Shown here: positions 20,001 through 31,509 of the stretch, piece after piece
How the letters are laid out: every line of letters begins with the position of its first letter
Position numbering within the stretch: position 1 is the first letter of the stretch
From: Kryptolebias marmoratus
Lineage: Eukaryota; Chordata; Actinopteri; Cyprinodontiformes; Rivulidae
DNA: 64,000 bases
Assembly (NCBI RefSeq): GCF_001649575.2
Contig: NC_051453.1
Coordinates: forward strand, 20,855,332 to 20,919,331
Direction of reading: 5' to 3'
The notes under the pieces: model-generated
What the model saw: only the letters and a program-made list of their open reading frames with translations
The model's database searches: none
Told to the model about the DNA's origin: nothing
Translations under genes and position numbers: made by a program

Positions 20001-21094
20001 GATATTTATTTACTAATTACTGCTGCAGCTCTGCCTACAGGAATACAGCTGCTTTGGCTTTCAGAATAATTTCATCTGCCTCTTAAAATTACTCTAATTT
20101 GACTTTTAGAGTAAGCAAACTCATTTTGCCTTAAAATAACTTGTTAGAAGCTTTACCTTGTTCTTTGTGTCATTAAACTGGGCTATGAATGTTGGTGATT
20201 AGTTGGCAAACAGCATTCATTTCAAAAGTATACTCAAGTTTAAATCATAAATATGGGGGTGTCTGCCACAGTTAAAAACAAAACAAAACAAAAAAATGTG
20301 AGAGGTGTGTACAATGTGGATGGAAGTGGGTGAGAAAATAATATGCACACACAAAAAGGACAATTTTCAAAAAATGGCTGCTTGAGACATGACCTTGGCT
20401 TGCTGGTTGCTTGGTCGCAAACAGAATTCAGTGAGACTACAACTAAAAATGGACTTATTGTCCTGCAATTTTGAATCACTGTGTAGTGTTCAGCAATTGC
20501 CGCCCTGTGAGATACTACCTTTATGCTTACAGACAGTATTAGTGTTGTCAACAGGTTTGTCTTTATGTACAAATAAACACTGATAATATGAAGATAGAAC
20601 TTTAGTCATGTTATTGTGGTTCATATTTACACATCTTTGTTGTAAATTTAAGAACATAGTTGATAGGAATGTAAACGATCAAGATGATTTTGTCAACTTA
20701 ACAGTGATTCTTCACTATGTTATTGTAGCTCCATTATCTTCATGAACATCTGTTCATAAATGTTTTATTCACATCTAATCTGCTGTGACCAAACCCATCC
20801 CACATGATGGAGGAAGCTTTACTTTACAGAATTAACTTTTGTTCAGAGTCTGCTTGACTTTTTTATTTATTTATATAGAACATAAACTTCAATGTAGCTG
20901 ATGTTCCTGACTATTATCACAACTGTACAGCATAAAAATATTTCAATAACCATTGTGAGCTATAGTTTGCTCGAAGGGGTACACAATCTCTGCTTGTTTA
21001 GACCTCTTTTTATTGTTTCATCATACTGGAAGGAACATTGCAAAAAGTGTGCAAAATCAGGCTTAAAAGTGCAAAACTAAAAACGAAACAAGAC
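20001..21094. other. Unassigned sequence
   Basis: AT-rich sequence with only short frames (20240-20572 minus, 20389-20583 plus), none with a recognisable domain. An A-rich 'caaaacaaaacaaaaaa' tract lies at 20278-20295. Confidence 0.4.
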
Positions 21095-21099
21095 ATGTT

Positions 21100-21702
21100 T
21101 GACATAAACCAGGATTTGTCTTATGAGTGGAGCTGGAAACCAGACACGGAGACGGAGTAAAAGGTAAATGATTTTATTTACAGGTTTTACAAAATGTGCA
21201 ACGTGACAGGAAAGCCAGGTGGATCTGAAACGGCAGAAAGGGAGCAAGGCGAGTCTCGGGTACAGAATCGGGTTTTTGCGAATTAAGCGTAAGTAATTGT
21301 TTCTTGTGTTTTTTTCTTACAGGTGTGGTGAGTAGTGTGGTGTAGAGATGGTGAGGTCCAGGAGAAGAGCTCCAGAAGTGGATCCAGATATCCAGTGATA
21401 GGTAAGTCCAAACAGGTAATATAATCCGTAGGTCCAGACAGGCAGGTATTTACAAAGTACAGAACAGCCGCTCCTGAGGCAGAGAGAACGAGTGTCAACA
21501 AAACAAAGGTTAGCGTAGCAAGACTCTCTTTGCAAGAATATAGTGATCTGAGGCTGAGTCTCTAACCCATAAGGCTCGATGCTCCAGCGAAGGTCTGAGT
21601 CCAGCTGCAGACTTAAATACCGGCTGGGCTCATCAGGGAGATAGACGACAGCTGTGGAGGAAGAGTCCTACATGGCGAGGACAGAAACTCTGAATCCTCA
21701 CA
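21100..21702 (-). mobile_element. Solo LTR, family B, with 5-bp TSD
   Basis: On the minus strand it starts TGTGAGGATTCAGAG and ends CCTGGTTTATGTCA. The target duplication ATGTT is perfect (21095-21099 and 21703-21707). It shares the 'tgacataaaccagga' terminus with the LTR at 41157 and 'gagtctcgggtaca' with the LTR at 8560. At 603 bp with no internal region, it is a solo LTR. Confidence 0.93.
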
Positions 21703-22249
21703 ATGTTCAGCTGTTTTTCAATGGACGCTTGTCAATTGCTTCAGTTGCTGTTGCATTTCCACTGTTATTCATGTATAACTGTTCTGTCCTCTTGTCAACA
21801 TGATTGAAAAGTGGACAATTAGACATGCAGCCATCACTTATTTCATCTTGATCTAAACATGAACCAATTATTAGAATTTCTCAAATTAAATTTTGATTCT
21901 GTTACACAATATAACATTTAAAACTGTAACATTTCCTGAAAAATGGTACCAGCCTATATAGCCCTCTCTTTCTGTCCCTATCAATCTGAAAGAATTTAGC
22001 TAATTTTTGCAAATACTACAGAAAACTGTAATCGTATTGTATGCAAAAAACCCAACTAAAAAGTTCACATTGGAGTTTCTTTATTAACCTGATTGTAGCT
22101 CCTTAGATAGCTAATAACATGAAAGTGCATCATATAACTGGACAAAAACCTTTTGGACAAGAACTCAATTTTAAATGAAAGGCAGCATAGTCCAAAATAC
22201 ATCCTAAAAAAGTGAAAACAAACATTGATTTACTATTAGAGAATCTGGT

Positions 22250-22890
22250 CCACTCTTGGAATAAGAGTCAGCTCCTTTAAAACTGAGACCATGGCTCTCA
22301 CCTGGAAAAAGGTGGAATGCTTTTCCAGGTTGGGGATGAGTTTCTGCCTCAAGCAAAGGAGTTAAAGTATCTGGGAGTCTTGTTCAAGAGTGGAATGAGA
22401 GGTGGATCAAAAAATTGGGGCCTCGTCCACTGTAATGAGGACATTGATGAAGGAGGAGGTTTGTTTCAGTTTCAACCCTCACCCATGGTCATGAGATGAG
22501 GATCATGACCAAAAGAACAAGATTTCAGATACAAGCGGATGAAATTAGTTTCCTCTGGCTGGGCTCAGCTTTAGAAATAAGCTGAGGAGCTCCATCATCT
22601 GAGAAGAGCCTGGAATTAGAGCCCTGCTCCTCCACATCAAGCTGATGTGGTTCAGCCATCTGATTAGGATGCCTCTAAGACACCTCCTTCTAGAGGTTTT
22701 TGGGCATGTTCTACTGAGAGGAGACCTTGGTGAAGACAGAACATGCAGGAGGAATTATGTATCTTCTTTGGCTTTGAAAAACCTTGGGATACCCAAGGAG
22801 AAGCTGGACAGTGTTGCTGAGGAGTGGGATGACTGGGTTATCCTCGACATGTTGCCTTAACAACCGGATAATGGATAAGCAACTGAGAAT
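22250..22890 (+). pseudogene. Old Rex3 LINE fragment (RT C-terminus)
   Basis: Reads through VGDEFLPQAKELKYLGVLFK (22330-22390), then later blocks matching the Rex3 3' region: MWFSHLIRMPLRHLLLEVFG (22645-22705) and KNLGIPKEKLDSVAEEWDDW (about 22780-22840). The same order occurs in the copy at 43-45.6 kb (QLRWLGHLIRMPPGRLPGEV, then ERLGIPP). It is broken by stops and internal loss, is much more diverged than the 43-kb copy, and its tail degenerates into 'gaatgaatgaag'. Confidence 0.8.
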
Positions 22891-22969
22891 GAATGAAGAA
22901 AGATTACATTCGCAGTATGATTGGTTCAGATTTTTAATGCCCAGTGGTAATGTTTCAATTAGCAGCTAA

Positions 22970-23389
22970 TGAAACTTATATTTATAGTTTATTATAAACG
23001 TTTTATTCAGCAGAACTGAGTTTAGCCTGTTGTTTTGGTCTTCTGCAACAAAACCAGTTCCATGGGTGGCCTTTTGGGAAAATTAATTATCCACCTAACC
23101 TTTAAAATTTTTTAGTCATTCAGTCTTTTGTAATTATACACATCAAATTACAGCCTGACAATTTTAAAAACTGGACTATTAAATCTTTATTTATATTTAA
23201 TCTCAGTCTTTAATATGTCCCCTATAAGTGGCAGCAAGTAAACTTTGAAATGTATAGTACTAAGTAGTAAAGAACAACAGACCAATAAGAAAAAAACTAC
23301 CACCACACCAGAATTAATTAAATGTCAATGTCATATTGACTAACTTATAGTTGTATGTGTGTATGTAATGGTCAATTAGCTGTTAAGGA
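22970..23389. other. Unassigned AT-rich sequence
   Basis: No coding, RNA or repeat assignment could be supported. Confidence 0.4.
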
Positions 23390-24064
23390 GAAGTAGAGGC
23401 ACATTTAATGATTACTTTCTGAGAGTTTCACTAAATTTTATCCATTAGTTCAAAAGATATTTTGCTAACAGACGGATACTGTTGATTTAAACAAATAACT
23501 AAAATTTCAAGCAAAAATGTGCAATTTGTAGTGCTGTTGAGGATGAATTACAGCTACTATTGCACTTTATTTTAGCTAAATATCTGTAAAACTGACAGTT
23601 AGAGCCATTTTTGTGTTGGCTAATATATCTTTACTGTTGTGGCCATATTGAATTGGGTTGGCTCTAAAAGTTAACCAGTTGCAGATGTACATCCAATAAT
23701 TACTCCCTGAGAGCTTCATGAAAATCCATCCAGTGGTTCATGAAATATTTTAACAGACAAACAGGGTTGACATCAAATGTTAATTTTAAAGCTTTATTCA
23801 GAAATGTTCTACAACATGTAGTGGGCCTAGTGTTAGGGATGATTATACTTAGCTACTAACACACCAGCATTTACCTCAAGATCCGTAAATATAACTGAAT
23901 AATAGCCAGTTTTGTGTTTTCTACGTTTGATTTGCTGTGACGGCCATCCTGAATGGTGTTGACTCCAAAAATCAATCCGGTGATTACTTTTTTGAGAGTT
24001 TCATTAAATTCTGTCCAGTGTTCTTTGGGACATTTTACTAACAGTCAGACAGACAAACACACAC
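23390..24064 (-). repeat. Two adjacent antisense copies of repeat family R
   Basis: The first copy (about 23395-23765) and the second (about 23766-24060) both run 'ggccat(a/c)(t/c)tgaat', 'gttg(g/a)ctc', 'gagagtttcat' and 'catccagtggttca' or its equivalent. Each ends in the 'ctaacagac' block. The second leads into the hairpin at 24065-24124. Confidence 0.78.
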
Positions 24065-24124
24065 ACACACACACACACACACAGAGGCAATTACATGATT
24101 GCCTCTGTGTGTGTGTGTGTGTGT
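24065..24124. repeat. 27-bp perfect hairpin with (CA)n/(TG)n arms
   Basis: (AC)n-AGAGGCAAT, loop TACATG, then ATTGCCTCT-(GT)n. Positions 24065-24091 pair perfectly with 24098-24124. The central GGCAAT/ATTGCC is native to the end of repeat family R. The second microsatellite arm is not expected there. Confidence 0.9.
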
Positions 24125-24129
24125 TGGTA

Positions 24130-25814
24130 TGTGGCAGCTTTTTTTGATAATAGGCAATAATTAGCTGTTTTACACTCACTGACAGGTGTATGTCACATAT
24201 CAAAAATCTTTAAGTATACTCCGAACGTTTTAGACATTTTTGTGTGTATAAGGTCAGTTGGCTTACAGACAAAGAAACACATGCAAACATACACACACAA
24301 TCACAGGCAAAAAGAATAACATGTTTTCTGATTTGTTGCTTAGTGAAATTCTTGAAAATACAAGTATGGAACAATTTATGTTCACACTGAATAAATATAT
24401 CTCTGACTTTTCTAATATTCTTTATTTATAAATACACCAAACTTTCACATTTCTTTAGTCTGCAATATCTTGACTTGCATCGCTCTTCAGATAATCAAAC
24501 TCCTTCACTCACTTAGGCACCATTTTTGCGAACCACAATTATCTAGTTTCCCTTATTTTTACCCCTGCATCTTCATGACTTCTTTTTTGCTGTGCTCCAT
24601 CAGTTTAATGTGATTTGAAATGTTTTTGAATGCCACTAGTATTCGACTGCCAGACATTTATTGAATGCCCACTTATCCCAAGTGAACTTCACACTAATTA
24701 AGTTTTGAGAAACGCATCCATCAAACTATTGAGGCAGTTAATTTACTGCTGGAGTGTGAATCTGACGCTCATGATGCAGGGGAAGAGTGAAAAAAAAATC
24801 TTGTAGATATGCACGCAATGATAAAATGCATTGATTATTTAGACACTGATAAAATGTGGGAATAATATATTTTTATTGTGCTCCATTGGGAACAAAATTT
24901 TTTATCAGTGTTCATTTAAACTCAGAGTAACTTTCACCTTTTTGCAAACATTGTAACAAGAACTTGAAATATTGCAACAGAACATAGCAGCCGAGCCAAA
25001 ATTTTACAAGTCATTACCACATTTTCTGCCATTCCTAACTACGCCCTGCTTTATTTCGGTGCATGCTGCCTCTATTCTGCCTTCCCCTTTGCATAATAAA
25101 CCTCCACCCAATTTGTCATGAAATCCCTCATTTGCTGGATACTCAGAAAGGCAGATTATGCTTATTTTTCATTTGGACAGTGGGAGATGGAGCCAGGTGT
25201 TTGGCAGCAGCAGTGTGTTCAGGTGTAACTGTGCTGGTGACGGGACATGACGAGCAGCTGCAGATGAAGGATGAGGCGTGGAGAGTTTTTGGGAAGAGGG
25301 GCACCCCACGACCTGCTCCCTCAAGAATACCCCCGCAAATGAAGAGAAGGCAAAACTTTCTCTTGAATCACTTCTTGCTAGAATCAGCTCCTTTTTGTTA
25401 ATTAGGCTGTTAAAGCCATATTGGAAATCCAGCTGTTAATCTGGCAGAATAGAGAAGTGATTCTGCTTTGCTCGACAAGATTAATTCATGCCTCCTCACA
25501 CAGCAGTGGTTTGATCTAGTCTATTAAATCAGTCGGCTTTGGTTATAGTCACATTTTAGGGAGGAGTGCTGGCATAAAGGTTGTTGTATTACAGATTCCA
25601 TGAGAAACTCTCCAATGACGAGTACTGCATAACTGAGTCTGATCTCTAAGTTATTCTTGTGACGCATTGTTATCAACTACTGCTATAAAATGTGTGTGTG
25701 TGTGGGGGGGTTAATATGACAATACCCTTCACTCTTGGCACTTTGTACAACAATGCTACTCACAAGATGGTGACAATACCAACATATAATCGTAACACTC
25801 GTGCAAAGCCTACT
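24130..25814. other. Mostly unique sequence, candidate non-coding elements
   Basis: No gene. The tract 25340-25530 is the best candidate regulatory element: it has TTAATTAG (about 25398), 'gctgttaatctggcag' and 'aagattaattcatgcc', and it matches no repeat in the window. The 112-codon frame at 25063-25401 has no domain and no splice context. A TG/G-rich tract lies at 25690-25711. Confidence 0.25.
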
Positions 25815-26150
25815 CTTCTTTGTCTATGTAGTTTCCTGTGTGCATGCATGTGTTCATTTGTCTGTTAGCAAACACTAACATGGCAATAACTCAATCAATT
25901 TTACTGATATTGAGCTAAAATTTGTTGTAGTCGCTATTTTGAGCTCTAACTGTTTTTGGTTAAAACTGTGGCGTGCATGGTGGTGGCAAAAGGCATTCAT
26001 TCAAAGAGTTCTGTTTTTAAATTAAGGTTTTTATTTCCATAACACAACTGCATTTTACCTTAACAAATACATATAAAATATGGTCTGGAGTGTCAGATAA
26101 CATTGTAACTCAGACTGAATGTGGCCCGCAGGCCTTGAGTTTGATACATG
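25815..26150 (+). repeat. Family R fragment plus possible hAT-like end
   Basis: 'ttcatttgtctgttagcaaac', 'actcaatcaattttactgatattgagc' and 'ggcattcattcaaagagttctg' follow the family R order with deletions. At 26118-26145 'gtggcccgcaggccttgagtttgata' resembles the GTGTCAAACTCAAGGCC end common in fish hAT-like MITEs, but no matching start was found. Confidence 0.45.
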
Positions 26151-27885
26151 TGTCTAACCGTAGCATCTCCTATTAGCTGAAGACTCAAGATGAATCTCCA
26201 AACACTGTTTGTCTTACAAGACTTTTTAATACAGTCAAATGCCTTGGTAGTTGGTTGTCATTTTAAGAGTTCATTGTTCTACTCACAGTAATGTTGTGAA
26301 TTTCAGTATTCTTTGTTCGTGTTCAGAAAGCTATTTTAATTAAAGAAGATGAGTCAAAAGAACGCAAACTAAACATCAGAGGCTCAGCTATGGTTTGTCA
26401 ATACACTGAGTTCTTTTTAGCCATCTGTCCTGTTAAAGGGGAGAAGTTTTCAGCATTTCTGAATTTTCTGTCATGTTTGATATCCAAATCCCTTGCTTTG
26501 ACTTTTCTCAGCGAGTTAATTTTGAGGCACAACTGTAGCCATGACTGCAAGCCAGCTCCTCTTAGCTCAAAGCTTCTATCATTAAAGCCCCTGAATTGAA
26601 ATATCCTCGACTTGAAATATTGACTCTAATATCTCATTTGAAAAATTCATGTAACCTTTTGATGTTAAATCCATACTCAATTTTTCAGAATGTTATAGGA
26701 ATATGCAGAAAGGGGATAGGGAGCATTATTGTGTTTTCTCTGGGAGAGAAATTACATTTTATGGTTGTAACACCAACCTCCCCTGTGTTCTCTTTAGTCC
26801 ACGAGGGAAAAAAAAAGAAGGGGCCATTAAGGCAAAATGAAAAGAGCTATTGATTGGGCTCTTATGCCTTTTCTATTTGCCTCATTTCCTAAATGTATGA
26901 TAATAAGGGCTCAACCAGTGAAACTAACAATACTCCTTAATGAATCGAACTGAAGAATTAGCCTAAGTTTGCATAATGGTTCACAGATGTTTCCATCAAT
27001 GAATGATATGCATTTGGTTTGTTGTTTTGTGGATTCATGTTCCTTTTACCAAATACACGATCATCTTCTTATTACAATATAATGCAATCAAGGCATTATT
27101 TGATGCTTTCTGGATGAAAAAAACGTATTGCTTGTCATCAGAGCTGTCTGGGCCAAGTTTTTTTTAAAGGCTATCATAATAGAGTAACGTTACTGTTGAT
27201 GGATTGGAGCTATTAATCGCCAAATAGGGCACAATAAGTTAGAACAAGTGCAGAAAAACATGCTTTTAGCTAATGGAGCAGGCCTTTTAATAGAAAAATG
27301 GGCATGGAAGCTTTACAAAGTGGGAAGGGTGGAAATGAAAAGACTACCCATTGTCAAATCCACAGTTTGCCAATAATCTACTCCCTGTGCATAAAAATAT
27401 TAAACATTCAACCTTTTTTCTTTTTAAACTACTTATATATGTATGTGTTTACATAGAATCTGTCCATTTGTTCCTTTTCTTTTCATTTTAGTCTCAGCCA
27501 AACCCTTTAAACCTTTTCAAACCCTGTGCAATGTCATACCTTTTTTGTAGCTAATGTACAGGTCAGTCAGTGGTCCTGTTGAGCTCCTATCAAATGTGAG
27601 TATGAACCCCATAATTTAAACCATGTAATGCTGAATAACATTAGTGTGGTCTTTGTGTCGACAAAGAAAGACAACATCATTTTGTTCGCTGCACTGCAGC
27701 CTTGCCTTGCCTTTTAAGAATATTCTCTTTGATTTATTTTAAACCTAAGACTAAGCTGAAGTGTTGTGAAGGATCATTGCTGATCTTTGTGGCATGCTGA
27801 CATTCTGTAACATTTTAGTGCCCTAACTTTACCTGCAAGAATAGAGCCCCATGTGACCTGTTTGCATGTTGGAATATTTTTCATC
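26151..27885. other. Mostly unique sequence, no gene
   Basis: Only short frames without domains (26390-26599, 26596-26853). The tract 26740-27010 ('gagagaaattacattttatgg', 'gagctattgattgggctc', 'tttgcataatggttcacag') is free of recognised repeats and has homeodomain- and POU-like words, so it may be regulatory. Conservation was not tested. Confidence 0.25.
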
Positions 27886-28250
27886 TGCTGCTATGAAATG
27901 TGGGCAATCATGTAATTGTCAATGTCTGAGTGTGTGTTTGTCTGTCTGTCTGTTAGCAAAATACCTCATTATATAGATTTTAAACTTTCAGAAAGTAATC
28001 AATGAATGTACATTTACTACTAACTGACTTCTGGAATCAACCCAATTTATGATGGCTGCCACAGCTAAACAACTTTAGTAAACACAAAAAAGAGCTATAT
28101 CTATTGTGTTAAAACTGGTAGAATATAGTTATTGAGTCATCCATAACACTTACTCTGAATGCTAACAAATCACATGAAATCTTTGTTTAAAACTTTAGCA
28201 TGCAAGGTTGCAGGCACTAAACATTCCTTTAAGAAATGCTATTTTTCAAA
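27886..28250 (+). repeat. Near full-length repeat family R copy
   Basis: The most complete copy of the family. It starts 'gctatgaaatgtgggcaatcatgtaattg', continues through TG repeats, 'gtctgtctgtctgttagcaaa', 'gatggctgccacagc', 'gttattgagtcatc' and 'catgcaaggttgcaggcac', and ends 'attcctttaagaaatgct'. Length is about 365 bp. It has no coding frame and no obvious long terminal inverted repeats, although the start contains the short palindrome CAATCATGTAATTG. Confidence 0.8.
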
Positions 28251-28900
28251 TAATTAAACTATTCCTCTGCTGTGACCCCAAAATGGAAGTACATAATGAC
28301 TCCTAACATACAGTTTGACCTGACTTTTGTGATTTACAAAAACACATAGGCACTCATGACATTATTTCTTTTGATATTTATGTACCCTAGAAGTATACTT
28401 TTTAGAAATTCCAGAAGACTTCTTTTTTGAATTATAGACTGGCAATGACTAAACTTTTAAGGTATATGTAAAAACATAGGTGGCCTATGCCTGTACTACT
28501 GAAAAATAAGGGTATAGTTGGGGATGTTAGGCTGAGTGCAAGTTAGGATTTTTTCTGCCAGATGCTTCCATATTCTGCCCATTAGACCACTACAAAGATT
28601 AACCAGATACAAAAAAGCTGATGTGGTGATCATAGTGGTGGCAAGTGACTGTAAAAAGGGGGGATTATTTTGAGTTACCAAAACCTTTAGTCAAGTAGAT
28701 AAAACCCAATGCCACCCTGGGAATTTCAGACAAGGAATATTTTTTTTTATTTTAGATCATTTCTAATGTAAATTACAATACTTTCAGTAACCCACAAAAA
28801 AGACACATTTGGTTTGTTGTATCACAGAAGACTAGAGATGGTGTTCCATGCATACAAAAAGTTTACTGACTTTAAAAGCACAATTAAAAATGTTCTACAA
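28251..28900. other. Unassigned sequence
   Basis: AT-rich, with one short minus-strand frame (28496-28681) that has no domain. Nothing is supported. Confidence 0.4.
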
Positions 28901-28904
28901 AACA

Positions 28905-29220
28905 AATTGTGAGGAGATCCTGGTCAGCTGAGCTTTATCAGAGCACCAGATCATACTCAGTTCAAATCAGGCAGCACCTCTTGGTACAGGAGGTAGCCTT
29001 TAGCTTAGCTAATCATGAGTACCAATAACGATCCAGGTGAAGTTTAACAAGAGATCAAGGACAGAATGACATGTAGGACCTGACAGCAACCAGGTAAGGA
29101 ACCGTGTTCAGTATGTCAGAGTCGTTTACTATCCTGGCAAGACTAGTTGTCATTGGCCTTATTTAATGTGCACTGAGTGATGATTGACTGACATACTAAT
29201 CAGGGAAAATAAGGCAAAGA
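28905..29220 (-). repeat. Dispersed repeat family S copy, antisense
   Basis: Reverse complement aligns in order with 19720-20000 (see that entry). The left edge reads TGTGAGGAGATCC, which could be an LTR-like terminus, but no second terminus or duplication was found. Confidence 0.6.
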
Positions 29221-29626
29221 GCAGACAAGCACTTATGAAATTTAGCAGGGTTTTTTTTTTGTTACATAGGAGTGTTGGTCTTCTTTCATTCTTTTTATTT
29301 TCTTTTATTTTTTATTTCCATTGAAATATTTTCCAACATAAAGTCTCTGTGATGGTACAAGTTTTTAAGTTTTCTCTGAGCCCTTTTTCAGTCATCAAGC
29401 GCTATAGAGATCCTCCAGACATGGACAAAGGATTTTCTGGCTGTGGTGATTACCCTCTGGAAAACTTTACTCTCTGCTGTTGTGCAGATGGCAAACTACA
29501 AATCAGTACAAACTCAGTGGAGTAGAAGTAGGTGGACAGAAGCATTTTTTAAGTCAGATGGTTGGGCTTCAAGTTGGAGCTGTTAATCTGAAACTCTTCT
29601 GCGGCTTTTCTGAATATGAGGGTTTC

Positions 29627-30122
29627 TGTGGTGATTTGGCTTTTTCTGGGTTTTGTTTTAGTTATCTGGGTTTTGTTTTCTTCTTGGTTCTGTCCTCCTT
29701 GTGTTTGTGTTCTCATTTCCACTCTTCCCCAGTCATTCATTTGTCTGTTAGCCACGCCCATCTTCACCTGTCCCGAATAAGTAATCATTCCACCTGTTCC
29801 CACTCACCTCGTTATCCCCAGTCTTTAAAACCCAGTCATTTCTCTCCATACCTTGCTGGTTCATTGTCTAAGGTTTGTTTGATGTTTGCTGTTAGTCTCT
29901 TGTCTGTTGCATGTTTCCATTTTGTTCCTGGTTCCTGGTTTTGTTCCTGCTCCAGCTCTTGTTATGTTTGCCTTTTACTTAGTTCTGATTTCGTTTATGT
30001 TTCTATTGGTTTGCTGCCCCGTCAGCTTTTGTTTTTGTTTGTTCTTTAGTTAAATAAATTAGTTTTTTTGAACATGAGTCTGCACACTGGGTTCGTCTCC
30101 GTCATCTCCCCCGATCATGACA
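29627..30122 (+). mobile_element. 5' LTR, family A
   Basis: Starts TGTGGTGATTTGG and ends GATCATGACA, with family A blocks in order: 'gccacgcccatcttcacctg', 'cactcacctcgttatcc', 'gctgccccgtcagcttttg', AAATAAATTAG, and 'gagtctgcacactgggttcg'. Unlike the other copies it is followed directly by internal sequence with an ORF, so this is a 5' LTR. An 83-bp piece (29952-30034) recurs without a mismatch at 31427-31509. Confidence 0.88.
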
Positions 30123-30124
30123 GA

Positions 30125-31298
30125 ATGAACCAGCCCAAACCAGAACCCAGCGGACTCAGGTTTTTTTTTTTCCTTTTCTGACCTCTCTGAGGAGGATTTT
30201 CTTTTTCTCCACCTCGCTGTGGAGAATTACTGCGAGGCGGAGGCCACATCTCAGGACATTCAGGCCCGTTTTTGGGCTGCCCGTGCCCTCCTGAAGGAGG
30301 CTCTCCGTCATCCCGGGCTGGAATCGTCCCCGGGGATGGGGGAAATCCTTAGGAACGCCAGGAGGGATTATGCCCAAGACTGCACATCCTGGTCTCCCGC
30401 GGCAGCTGCTCACTCTGTGCCCCTGGTGGCAGCTGCGTTTCCAGACGTCCCGGTCTCCCGAAGGCGGAGGTGTAGGAGAAGAAGCGAACGGGTCGGCTGC
30501 GGGATCTTTCCGTCGCCCATGCTGGTGGAGGAGGTGGAAAGAGCATCTCCGTTCTGGGGAACCCGCTTGGCCTGCAGACCAGCTCCGCTGCTTCCGGCGA
30601 AGTCCTCAGTTCCTCCGGCGAAGTCCTCAGTTCCTCCGCTGCCGGCGAAGACTTCAGTTCCGTCTCCTGACCCGACTACAGAGCTTTCGGCCCTGCCTCC
30701 AGACCTGTCTGCCGCACCCTCTGCCGAGCCCTGTGACCTCTCTGTGCCCTCTGCCGAGCCCTGTGACCTCTCTGTGCCTTCTCTGACGGTCAGCGTTCCT
30801 GAGGGGGTCGGCGACGCTTCACTGACGGTCAGCGTTCCTGAGGGGGTCGGCGACACAGCTCTACCGGTCAGCGTTCCTGAGAGGGACGACGTCCCACCTG
30901 CCAACATCTCAGTGGGCGTCAGACGAGACGATGCTCCACCATCCCGAGTCTCCGTGGGGGTCGGCTGTGACGACGACGCCTCACCATTCCGTGTCTCCAT
31001 GGGGGTCGGCTGTCACGACGACGCCTCACCATTCCGTGTCTCCGTGGGGGTCGGCTGTCACGACGACGCCTCACCATTCCGTGTCTCCGAAGGGGTCGTC
31101 GAGGACGCCGTCGCCTCTCACTCCGTCTCCGAGGGGGTCGTCAAGGACGCCGTCGCCTCTCACTCCGTCTCCGAGGGGGTCGTCGAGGACCCGGGCCGCC
31201 CTCCAGAACTCTTGCCCCGCCGAGGACGGCGCCCGGGCCGCCCTCCAGAACTTTTGCTCCGCCGTGGTCTGCACCCGGGCCGTCCACCTGAACTTTAG
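30125..31298 (+). CDS. Repeat-rich ORF of a non-autonomous LTR element
   Basis: An ATG lies 2 bp after the LTR (30125, MNQPKPEPSGLR), but an 11-T run (30161-30171) throws the frame. The long frame is open from the T-run region (SDLSEEDFLFLHL, about 30180) to the stop at 31296; its first in-frame ATG is at 30336. The N-terminal part (about 30180-30540) looks like a normal polar domain with an Arg-rich stretch (SRRRRCRRRSER). The rest is in-frame tandem repeats: AKSSVPP x2, SAEPCDLSVP x2 (30-bp units), LTVSVPEGVGD x2-3 (39 bp), ASPFRVSVGVGCHDD x3 (45 bp), SHSVSEGVVEDAVA x3 (42 bp) and PGRPPELL-RRG x3 (42 bp). No zinc knuckle, protease, RT or integrase is seen. The position suggests a gag-like product, but the function is unknown. 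Composition is GC-rich against AT-rich flanks. The frameshift makes expression of this copy doubtful. Confidence 0.6.
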
Positions 31299-31312
31299 GC
31301 CCGTTGTTTGGG

Positions 31313-31509
31313 TTTTTTTTTTTTTTTTGTGGGTTTTTGAGTTTGTGCGTTTTTCCCCAGTTTTCTTGTCGGTTTTCTGTTTTGTATATTTGCTCGTTTT
31401 TCTTTTGTTTTATTTTTCAGTTTAGCCCAGCTCTTGTTATGTTTGCCTTTTACTTAGTTCTGATTTCGTTTATGTTTCTATTGGTTTGCTGCCCCGTCAG
31501 CTTTTGTTT
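31313..31509 (+). mobile_element. T-rich tail and truncated LTR copy
   Basis: A T16 run (about 31313-31328) and pyrimidine-rich DNA are followed by 83 bp (31427-31509) identical to 29952-30034 of the 5' LTR. The LTR start and the AATAAA-to-TGACA end are both absent, so this is not a complete 3' LTR. It joins directly to SINE sequence at 31510. Confidence 0.8.

Noticed and set aside
30410..31000. 196-codon antisense frame opposite the LTR ORF
   Set aside because: It mirrors the tandem repeats of the sense frame, and GC-rich repeats keep several frames open. The sense frame has the LTR context.
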